Source: Actinomycetes bacterium
GTDB lineage: Bacteria; Actinomycetota; Acidimicrobiia; Spongiisociales; UBA5794
DNA: 5,572 nucleotides
Direction: 5' to 3'
NCBI GenBank assembly: GCA_023336765.1
Contig: JAMBLL010000143.1
Location: 1-5,572, forward strand
Shown here: positions 1 to 5,079 of the stretch, piece after piece
How the letters are laid out: each line of letters starts with the position of its first letter
Position numbering within the stretch: the stretch's first letter is position 1
Notes under the pieces: generated by a model
The model's database searches: none
What the model saw: the letters and a program-made list of their open reading frames with translations, nothing else
What the model was told of the DNA's origin: nothing
Translations under genes and position numbers: made by a program

Positions 1-404
1 GCGTTGAGGTGATAGAGGTTCCCGTAGAACTCGTCGAAGCCGTGGTTCGTTGGGAGGTACTCGTCCTTGTCCCCGAGGTGGTTCTTGCCGAATTGTCCGG
101 TTCGGTAGCCAAGCGGTTTCAGCATCTCCGCGATTGTCGGGTCTTCCGCCTGGAGCCCAAGGTCCGATCCTGGCATACCAACCTTGGTCAATCCGGTCCG
201 CACAGGGTTCTGGCCTGTGATGAAGGAGGCACGGCCGGCCGTGCACGATTGCTGGGCGTAGTAGTCGGTGAACTCGATGCCCTCACGCGCAACACGATCG
301 ATGTTGGGCGTTTCATAGCCCATGGCACCCCGGTTGTTGTGGCTGATGTTGTACCAGCCGATGTCGTCACCCCACAGAATCAGGATGTTCGGACGGTCTG
401 CCAT
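1..404 (-). CDS. Type I (formylglycine-dependent) sulfatase, N-terminal part, runs off left edge
   Basis: Arylsulfatase-family hydrolase that would remove sulfate from a sulfate ester; the substrate is not readable. 134 complete codons are visible, so the C-terminal portion (usually several hundred more residues) is missing. The protein begins MADRPNILILWGDDIGW; D13-D14 match the metal-binding aspartates near the N-terminus of the family. C54-T-A-G-R58 fits the C-x-[PA]-x-R signature in which Cys is converted to formylglycine, followed by ASFITGQNP. The second signature, GYRTGQFGKNHLG, lies about 40 residues later with the conserved Lys and His, followed by NHGFDEFYGNLYHLNA, typical of the family. 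No signal peptide precedes the first strand, so it looks cytoplasmic unless the true start is elsewhere. The ATG at 404 has an ideal AGGAGG six bases upstream. A formylglycine-generating or anaerobic maturase must exist elsewhere; none is seen here. Family assignment is secure; specificity is unknown. Confidence 0.95.
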   Translation of the reverse strand, partial: MADRPNILILWGDDIGWYNISHNNRGAMGYETPNIDRVAREGIEFTDYYAQQSCTAGRASFITGQNPVRTGLTKVGMPGSDLGLQAEDPTIAEMLKPLGYRTGQFGKNHLGDKDEYLPTNHGFDEFYGNLYHLN

Positions 405-410
405 GATCTT

Positions 411-416
411 CCTCCT
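411..416 (-). promoter_or_regulatory. Ribosome binding site of the sulfatase gene
   Basis: The minus strand reads AGGAGG, then six bases (AAGATC), then ATG. This is a near-perfect Shine-Dalgarno sequence and fixes the sulfatase start at 404. Confidence 0.85.
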
Positions 417-437
417 AGCTCGTAGCTTCGATCGTTT

Positions 438-469
438 GCCTTCTCGTCCTGACGCCCAGGGCCTTCTCG
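438..469. repeat. Short direct repeat GCCTTCTCG upstream of the sulfatase
   Basis: GCCTTCTCG occurs at 438-446 and again at 461-469 (start-to-start 23 bases). A truncated third copy, GCCTT, lies at 478-482, and the palindrome CGATATCG at 468-475 overlaps the second copy. It lies in the 102-base gap between the UPF0114 gene and the sulfatase. It could be a regulator site or chance; the repeats themselves are plainly visible. Confidence 0.35.
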
Positions 470-506
470 ATATCGTTGCCTTGTCTTGCTGATGTCGAAT
501 GTACGG

Positions 507-998
507 TCAATGTCCTGCCTTGCGGATCAGCCACACCGCCGCAGCGAAGAGGACGACGGCAATTGGTACAACGAGATCGCTCCATGCCGTCTGCGGGTTG
601 CTCAGCACACCCTTGAGGAAGAGCACCGCGAGGAGTACCGCGACCACCTCAAGCAGTTGCACCTTGAGATCGGTGACACTGTTCACCTTGATCCACTCGG
701 GCGCATGGACTCTGGATTCCGCCTCGGCCGTGTCCGCCACGATCCACAAGGTGTATACGCCAAACGCGAACACGAGCAGCACGAGGCCGAGCAGGAACTG
801 GTCCAGGGCCGAGACGATCTCGACGGTGGCAGCCAGAGCAGCATCGCTGCTGAACGCGGCGTCGTCATGACCACCAAAGTACGTGAAGACCGAATCCATC
901 GTTGAAACGGCGCCGATGATGAACATGAGGACGGCGCCGATTGCGCCGAAGAACACCGCGATCACGCTCACATATCGAGTGCGAAAGATGGTCTCCAT
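507..998 (-). CDS. UPF0114/YqhA-type four-helix membrane protein
   Basis: 163-residue integral membrane protein of unknown molecular function, resembling the UPF0114 family (E. coli YqhA and relatives, typically 160-200 residues). It starts METIFRTRYVSVIAV, a short amphipathic/basic segment as in the family. Predicted membrane helices lie at about residues 10-31, 68-88, 113-132 and 141-159. Between helices 2 and 3 sits NSVTDLKVQL (106-115), close to the DLKxKL motif conserved in UPF0114 proteins. The loop after helix 1 (about 35-60) is polar and acidic. Two ATG codons are adjacent (1001 and 998). I chose 998 because its AGGAG is 7 bases away, against 4 for 1001; an upstream in-frame GTG at 1046 lacks a good site. 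It is co-directional with the ClC gene upstream and the sulfatase downstream. Family assignment is from remembered motif pattern and topology, so it is moderately sure. Confidence 0.85.
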   Translation of the reverse strand: METIFRTRYVSVIAVFFGAIGAVLMFIIGAVSTMDSVFTYFGGHDDAAFSSDAALAATVEIVSALDQFLLGLVLLVFAFGVYTLWIVADTAEAESRVHAPEWIKVNSVTDLKVQLLEVVAVLLAVLFLKGVLSNPQTAWSDLVVPIAVVLFAAAVWLIRKAGH

Positions 999-1005
999 CA
1001 TGTGT

Positions 1006-1010
1006 CTCCT
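1006..1010 (-). promoter_or_regulatory. Ribosome binding site choosing the UPF0114 start
   Basis: The minus strand reads AGGAGACACATGATGG. AGGAG is 4 bases from the first ATG and 7 from the second; the second spacing is the better one. The extra sequence upstream (to GTG 1046) would place this site inside the coding region, which argues against the longer protein. Confidence 0.65.
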
Positions 1011-1033
1011 GTGTGCGCCCGGATCCATCGACT

Positions 1034-1082
1034 CGTGACGTCCCACCGAGCGTATCCCGTCACGCCTATCGCATCAATAGGC
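1034..1082. repeat. Two linked inverted repeats upstream of the UPF0114 gene
   Basis: CGTGACG (1034-1040) pairs perfectly with CGTCACG (1058-1064) across 17 bases. Sharing the last G, GCCTAT (1064-1069) pairs perfectly with ATAGGC (1077-1082) across a 7-base loop. No T tract follows on either strand, so a simple intrinsic terminator is unlikely. Position 36-84 bases upstream of the UPF0114 start suits an operator or a 5' leader structure. Function is not established. Confidence 0.4.
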
Positions 1083-1220
1083 AATTCAATGGGTTCGGAA
1101 CCTGGTCGAACTGTCAGGTCGGGAGACGACATCACCATCTCTTCGACCCCGGCCTCACCGCTGGCAACCCTGGGAGCACTCGTGAACAACAACCCATCGG
1201 TCGGACGTATGACGCAGGCA

Positions 1221-2537
1221 TCAGTCGGTGTCCTCCAGGGGATCTGCTCCTAGTTCGAACAGTTCGCTCTGCACCATGATGTCGTCGATATCGACGACCG
1301 CGCCGTCAACAGGGAGGCCGAACCAGCCCATGCCGGCAGTGAGCGTGTATCCGGTGAGAACAGCTATCGCGGCAGGAACAGTCTCGACCGCGCCGATACC
1401 AACAGTCAGAACTGCCAGGAGGATCATGCTGAACGGTGCGCCGATGGAGACACCGGGCACAGCAACCAGCATGGCAGAGAAGGCGAGAGCGATCGGAATC
1501 CCAGGGAAAAGGGCATGGATAGCGAGTCCAGCGGTGCCACCGATGAAGAGTGCGGGCATTACCGGGCCACCGATGAAGCCGGTGGTCAGGCTGATGGCGA
1601 TGGCAACGATCTTGGCGACAACGACCGCCATCAGCAGGCCTGCGCCAAGCACTTCCACATTGTCGATCGCGACACCGAGTTGGGCCTTTCCCGACGCCAG
1701 GGTGAGCGGGAAAGCTACCGCTATCAGTCCAAGCATTACCCCGCCCACCGTGGCACGAATAACCTGGTTGCCCACCGCTGGCAGTATCCAGCGTCTGATC
1801 GTGTATACCGTCATCCCAAGCGCCCACGACAGAGATGCAGCTACCACGCCGAGGATGACGCCAAGACCAAGATGCCAAAATTCGAGTTCGAATCCGGGCA
1901 ATGCGAATACCCCGAGGAAGGTGTCGCCGATGATCGCAAAGCTGACGGCAAATCCGAATATCGCGGCCGTGAGGCTTGGAAGCAGAATCCGGTACAGGTT
2001 TCGCCGGACGGGCCAGCGCAGTTCTGTCGCAAGGAGGCTGGCAAGTACCGGTGCGGTGAGCAAACCACCAAGCGCCCCGTTGATCCCGCTCGCTGAGCTC
2101 ACTTCCCGCTCCGTATCCGACAGGCCGCGGAGAGATGAATACCAGTCACCGACGGACGCCCCCGCCCGTACACCGCCATCGAACGGCCCGAGGCTTGCAC
2201 CACCGATCATCGAAACGATGGAGATAGCGATTGCCGGCAGAGCCGTGCTGCGATCGACGCTCGACTCCTGGATGATGGTCAGCGAACCGCTGATTTCGTC
2301 GACGGGAAGCAACAATCGCATCACGCCAACGATCAGGCCTGCGACGCCGAGCAGTACCACCCACCACCATTCTCCGCCAAGCCATCCGTAGTCGGTGTTC
2401 TCAGGCCAAACGAGGTCCGTCCCGTACCGAACGATCTGTGTGAAGGTCAGAGCCGCGGCGCCCGCAAGCGTGCCGATGACGACGGCTCGGCCCATCCGGA
2501 GCCAGAAACCGCGATCTCTCGCGAACAAGTCGTCCAT
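1221..2537 (-). CDS. Divergent ClC-family anion channel/transporter without the gating glutamate
   Basis: 438-residue polytopic membrane protein resembling the voltage-gated chloride channel (ClC) superfamily, which conducts Cl- or exchanges anions for protons; length fits the prokaryotic core without CBS domains. About ten or more hydrophobic segments alternate with short loops. Visible ClC landmarks are GGASLGP (112-118) where the GREGP motif belongs, the GxxxAPxxxxLxxxE-like stretch at 158-172, and GFIGGPVMPALFIGG (320-334), matching the GGxFxPxLxxGA helix-N motif. The gating Glu of GREGP is replaced by Leu116, and the GSGIP motif is not recognisable around 80-90 (DEISGSL), so the ion and mechanism may differ from classic members. 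The tail (411-438) is acidic. Start ATG 2537 is preceded by GAGGTGA about 3-4 bases upstream. It is the first minus-strand gene, divergent from the histidine kinase. Confident on superfamily, not on transport mode. Confidence 0.88.
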   Translation of the reverse strand: MDDLFARDRGFWLRMGRAVVIGTLAGAAALTFTQIVRYGTDLVWPENTDYGWLGGEWWWVVLLGVAGLIVGVMRLLLPVDEISGSLTIIQESSVDRSTALPAIAISIVSMIGGASLGPFDGGVRAGASVGDWYSSLRGLSDTEREVSSASGINGALGGLLTAPVLASLLATELRWPVRRNLYRILLPSLTAAIFGFAVSFAIIGDTFLGVFALPGFELEFWHLGLGVILGVVAASLSWALGMTVYTIRRWILPAVGNQVIRATVGGVMLGLIAVAFPLTLASGKAQLGVAIDNVEVLGAGLLMAVVVAKIVAIAISLTTGFIGGPVMPALFIGGTAGLAIHALFPGIPIALAFSAMLVAVPGVSIGAPFSMILLAVLTVGIGAVETVPAAIAVLTGYTLTAGMGWFGLPVDGAVVDIDDIMVQSELFELGADPLEDTD

Positions 2538-2617
2538 CTGTCACCTCACCGCGGATTGGTCTCTTGGAACCTACCCGACGCACCGCAGGAGTGCTACGGA
2601 CGAGACTATGGGTTAGC

Positions 2618-2639
2618 CAACTGGTCGATCTACCAGGTG
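2618..2639. promoter_or_regulatory. Imperfect palindrome between the divergent ClC and kinase genes (putative operator)
   Basis: The sequence CAACTGGT-CGATCT-ACCAGGTG has 7 of 8 arm positions complementary, and its central GATC is itself palindromic. It lies about 80 bases upstream of the ClC start and 98 bases upstream of the kinase start. NarL/LuxR-type regulators bind dyad sites of about this size, so the neighbouring response regulator is a natural candidate ligand. That link is inference from position and symmetry only. Confidence 0.4.
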
Positions 2640-2647
2640 TTACTTCA

Positions 2648-2688
2648 GCGAGCTTCCCTCGCGAGTCGCTATCGCTAGGCTGCTCGCG
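2648..2688. repeat. Nested inverted repeats of the GCGAG/CTCGC type upstream of the kinase
   Basis: GCGAG (2648-2652) can pair with CTCGC (2658-2662) over a 5-base loop. CTCGCGAG at 2658-2665 is a perfect palindrome. CGCGAG (2660-2665) can pair with CTCGCG (2683-2688). The pairings are mutually exclusive. They lie 49-89 bases ahead of the kinase start, so they could be operator half-sites or an mRNA leader fold. No T tract follows. Confidence 0.35.
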
Positions 2689-2724
2689 TGACGACGGACG
2701 AGTGATCACGGGTGAGTCGCGGAC

Positions 2725-2729
2725 GGAGG
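2725..2729 (+). promoter_or_regulatory. Ribosome binding site supporting the TTG start of the kinase
   Basis: GGAGG followed by seven bases and then TTG at 2737. The spacing is ideal, and no in-frame ATG or GTG lies nearby before the first membrane helix, so the TTG start is well supported. Confidence 0.75.
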
Positions 2730-2736
2730 CCCAGCA

Positions 2737-4164
2737 TTGGCATATTTCACCACTTCGATAGCTGTGGTAGCAGGCCTGTGTCTCGCGTTCGGCATCCTCT
2801 ACGTCTTCACGGGTATTCGACGCCCATCGAGTCGGTCGCTCAATCTTCTCTTCGGTTTCTTCGCCCTTGCGTATGGTGGCGCGATCATGACAGCACGGAC
2901 GGCCTTCATGTCCGAGACGATTGGCCGGTTCGCAGTGGCATCGCGCATCAGCACAGTTATCGCAGCAGCAGGATTCGCACTTCTGATCTGGTTCGTTGCT
3001 GTCTACACCGACGTAAGGCCAAACGCACTACTTTGGACCGTCACTGGTGTGTTCGCGATCGTTGGGCTTGCAGGGATCGTAGCTCCTGATCTCGTCCTCA
3101 ACGTTGCTGACGGCGTGGGCACGATCACACTGCCATGGGGGGAGACCGTGCTCATGGTTCGCGAGGGTACGGCACCACTCGAGACGCTTCTTCAGGTCGC
3201 CCTGCTTGTTTCTATCATCTTCATCGTCGTCGCAGACATCAGGCAGTTTCGGCGGGGTGACCGTGGCGAGGCCATCGTGCTTGCGGTCGGAATTGGCTGG
3301 TTCGCGTTCACGATCGTCGAGGAGAACCTCGTATTACTTGGTGCAATCGACTTCGTCTTCCTCTCTGACTTCGGATTTCTCGGATTCGTGGTTGTGATGG
3401 GTCTGGAGATGGTGGACAGAGCGATCGAGACTGAGGCAGAGTTGACCAGCTACAAGGACAACCTCGAGGAGATGGTCGAAGAACGATCAATCCAACTCGA
3501 GGAAGCGCAACACCAGTTGCTCGTTCAAGCTGAGGAAGAGGCTACCGCGGCGGAACGCAACAGGCTGGCTCGAGAGCTCCACGATGTCATTACGCAGCTG
3601 CTCTTCTCGATCAACCTTATTGCAGGTAGCCTCCCCCGCCTCTGGCAGATGGATCCAGAGATGGCGGAGAGAAGCACGCTTGAGCTTCAGCGGCTCACCC
3701 GTGGAGCTCTCTCCGAGATGCGGACACTTCTGCGCGAGTTACGTCCCCACACCATCACAGACACAGATCTCGCGACGTTGGTCACTCACCTGACCGAAGG
3801 CCTCGCCGCTCGCCACGATATTCCCGCTGAGATCAACACGGACATGATTGGCAGCCTGCCCCCAGAAGTTCATGTCGCCCTGTATCGGATCGCCCAGGAG
3901 GCGATGAACAACGTGGCGAAACATGCCAATTCCAGCAGCATCATCGTCAGGCTGAACGGGACAGAGTCGAACGTCCACCTCGTGGTCATCGATGACGGCT
4001 ACGGTTTTAACGATGATGATTCCACGTCTGGCGGCATGGGGATGGATATCATGGCCGAGCGTGCCACCGAGATTGGTGCCAACCTTGCCGTCACGAGTGA
4101 ACAGGACGTTGGCACCACCATCAAAGTGGCCTGGGCCGCGAACGCACCAAGCGAGAGAACATGA
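2737..4164 (+). CDS. Seven-helix membrane sensor histidine kinase, NarL-type (HisKA_3/HATPase)
   Basis: 475-residue sensor kinase that should autophosphorylate and pass the phosphate to the adjacent response regulator. Residues 1-225 hold about seven membrane helices (roughly 5-26, 35-52, 68-90, 98-116, 150-168, 178-200, 206-224). An approximately 30-residue loop (117-149) between helices 4 and 5 is probably extracytoplasmic. I cannot assign this sensor region to a named family. A charged coiled-coil linker (226-275) leads to the dimerisation/phosphoacceptor helix ERNRLARELHDVITQ, with His282 as the expected phosphorylation site in the E-L-H-D-x-x-x-Q form of HisKA_3 kinases. The ATPase domain shows the N box (RIAQEAMNNVAKHA, N391/N392), G1 (DDGYGF, 419-424) and G2 (GGMGM, 432-436), all intact. 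The TTG start is set by GGAGG seven bases upstream. The stop overlaps the regulator start by ATGA, implying translational coupling. Confidence 0.95.
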   Translation: MAYFTTSIAVVAGLCLAFGILYVFTGIRRPSSRSLNLLFGFFALAYGGAIMTARTAFMSETIGRFAVASRISTVIAAAGFALLIWFVAVYTDVRPNALLWTVTGVFAIVGLAGIVAPDLVLNVADGVGTITLPWGETVLMVREGTAPLETLLQVALLVSIIFIVVADIRQFRRGDRGEAIVLAVGIGWFAFTIVEENLVLLGAIDFVFLSDFGFLGFVVVMGLEMVDRAIETEAELTSYKDNLEEMVEERSIQLEEAQHQLLVQAEEEATAAERNRLARELHDVITQLLFSINLIAGSLPRLWQMDPEMAERSTLELQRLTRGALSEMRTLLRELRPHTITDTDLATLVTHLTEGLAARHDIPAEINTDMIGSLPPEVHVALYRIAQEAMNNVAKHANSSSIIVRLNGTESNVHLVVIDDGYGFNDDDSTSGGMGMDIMAERATEIGANLAVTSEQDVGTTIKVAWAANAPSERT

Positions 4165-4808
4165 CAGAAGCCAATCCGATCCGCGTGCTCGTCGTCGACG
4201 ACCACAAGGTCGTACGCAAGGGTCTGAGAACCTTCCTTGCGGTCCACGACGATCTCGAGTTGGTTGGAGAAGCGGGTAACGGAGAAGAGGCCATAGAACA
4301 ATGCGCCGCGCTCAACCCCGACGTCGTGCTCATGGACCTCAAAATGCCTGTGATGGACGGTCCAACCGCCATTGCACACCTGAAGAACCGGTTCCCCCAA
4401 ACACGGGTTGTGGCGCTGACAAGTTTCGATGATGACACACTCGCACAAGGTGCGCTCGAGGCCGGGGCGATCGGGTACCTGTTCAAGGACGTAGACGAGG
4501 ACGAGTTGGTCGCAGCGATCCGGTTCGCAAGCCAGGGACGCGGGGTTATTGCCCCGGAAGCGATGCAGGCACTCGTCTCCCGCTCTCTGAGCGACAGCGA
4601 TGTGTACGCCGTCAGGCTGACCAATCGCGAACAGGAGACGCTCGACCTCGTGGCGAAGGGGCTGACAAATCCGGAGATCGCCGACAGACTGGTGGTGAGC
4701 GTCTCGACGGTGAACTTCCACGTGCACAACGTGCTCGACAAGCTGGGCGCAAAGACCAGAACCGAAGCTGTTGTGATCGCAGCCAAAGAGGGCTTGATCG
4801 AAGTTTGA
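4161..4808 (+). CDS. NarL/LuxR-type DNA-binding response regulator
   Basis: 215-residue transcription regulator, cognate partner of the kinase it overlaps. The receiver domain (about 7-125) has the acidic pair D13-D14, phosphoacceptor D59 in VVLMDLKMP, T87 in ALTS and K109 in YLFKD, so all residues needed for phosphorylation are present. A short linker (126-150) leads to a LuxR-type helix-turn-helix (about 152-212): LTNREQETLDLVAKGLTNPEIADRL, then VSVSTVNFHVHNVLDKLGAKTRTEAV. The recognition-helix region carries V-N-F-H-V in place of the common V-K-x-H-V. Length is typical for the family. ATG 4161 overlaps the kinase stop (ATGA) and has only a weak purine-rich stretch upstream, consistent with coupled translation. 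Targets are not shown by the sequence; the divergent ClC promoter region and the kinase's own promoter are plausible. Confidence 0.96.
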   Translation: MTEANPIRVLVVDDHKVVRKGLRTFLAVHDDLELVGEAGNGEEAIEQCAALNPDVVLMDLKMPVMDGPTAIAHLKNRFPQTRVVALTSFDDDTLAQGALEAGAIGYLFKDVDEDELVAAIRFASQGRGVIAPEAMQALVSRSLSDSDVYAVRLTNREQETLDLVAKGLTNPEIADRLVVSVSTVNFHVHNVLDKLGAKTRTEAVVIAAKEGLIEV

Positions 4809-4818
4809 ACGAACTTCG
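4799..4818 (+). terminator. Hairpin over the response-regulator stop codon (weak terminator candidate)
   Basis: CGAAGTT (4799-4805) pairs perfectly with AACTTCG (4812-4818) around a 6-base loop that contains the TGA stop (4806-4808). No run of T follows, so it is not a classic intrinsic terminator. It may protect the mRNA 3' end or be fortuitous. Confidence 0.25.
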
Positions 4819-4905
4819 GAAATGAGCTGGGACGGGCAAAACAGGCAAGACGGCGGGCAGTAGTACACAAATACACGATGCGACCAGCCGACACAAGGCC
4901 TCCGA

Positions 4906-4929
4906 GTCGTGCTACGTCAGTCGTACTAC
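4906..4929. repeat. Near-identical 10-base direct repeat GTCGTRCTAC
   Basis: GTCGTGCTAC (4906-4915) and GTCGTACTAC (4920-4929) differ at one base and are 14 bases apart. CTACTAC continues at 4930-4936. In addition, GTAGTAC at 4860-4866 is the exact reverse complement of GTACTAC at 4923-4929. It lies in the gap between the regulator and the transporter; it could be regulator binding sites or chance. Confidence 0.3.
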
Positions 4930-4993
4930 CTACTACGTTCCGAGACTTCGCTCAAACCTGATAATCCGACCAGGTAGCGAAACCCACAGGCTG

Positions 4994-5010
4994 CCCCGTT
5001 GTCGTCGGGG
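4994..5010 (+). terminator. Small GC-rich hairpin before the transporter promoter
   Basis: CCCCG (4994-4998) and CGGGG (5006-5010) form a 5-bp GC-only stem with a 7-base loop. The following ATCACTTTCT is only mildly T-rich. It could terminate the kinase/regulator transcript, but the loop also carries the best -35 candidate of the transporter, so it may be an operator instead. Confidence 0.25.
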
Positions 5011-5027
5011 ATCACTTTCTATACGTT
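4999..5027 (+). promoter_or_regulatory. Possible sigma-70-type promoter of the transporter
   Basis: TTGTCG (4999-5004) resembles a -35 element. TACGTT (5022-5027, spacer 17) or TATACG (5020-5025, spacer 15) would be the -10. Either places the transcription start at about 5032-5035, that is, at or next to the ATG at 5035. It matches consensus only partly. Confidence 0.35.
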
Positions 5028-5034
5028 TGTTCAC

Positions 5035-5079
5035 ATGAACCGAACTCAGCGTTCATGTCGGACATGGTCACCGGCATGA
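5035..5079 (+). CDS. Possible 14-codon leader ORF ahead of the transporter
   Basis: ATG 5035 opens an ORF encoding MNRTQRSCRTWSPA and ending in TGA at 5077-5079, which overlaps ATG 5076 of the transporter frame by ATGA. The predicted transcription start falls within a few bases of ATG 5035, so it could be read as a leaderless message, as is common in actinobacteria. The peptide has three Arg, one Cys and one Trp. It may be a leader that couples or regulates transporter translation, or a chance ORF; such short ORFs arise easily. Evidence is positional only. Confidence 0.25.
   Translation: MNRTQRSCRTWSPA

Noticed and set aside
9..425. 138-codon plus-strand ORF at the left edge
   Set aside because: The opposite strand carries the two sulfatase signatures and a perfect ribosome site, so the plus-strand frame is a shadow.
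505..510. TTGACC on the minus strand as a -35 box for the sulfatase
   Set aside because: No acceptable -10 hexamer lies 16-18 bases downstream, and the site overlaps the UPF0114 stop codon.
486..905. Plus-strand ORFs antisense to the UPF0114 gene
   Set aside because: They encode charged, low-information peptides, while the minus strand encodes a clean four-helix membrane protein.
1228..2391. 387-codon plus-strand ORF antisense to the ClC gene
   Set aside because: The translation is rich in Ser, Thr, Pro, Ala and Arg with no domain pattern, as expected for the complement of a membrane-protein gene in GC-rich DNA. The minus-strand frame shows clear ClC motifs.
2538..2736. Promoters for the ClC and kinase genes in the divergent gap
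   Set aside because: Both are expected here, but I could not find a -35/-10 pair on either strand with acceptable spacing and match, so none is called.
3999..4868. 289-codon minus-strand ORF across the end of the kinase and the response regulator (and a second one at 4121-4894)
   Set aside because: They are antisense to well-supported, motif-bearing genes, and their translations show no recognisable fold or family.
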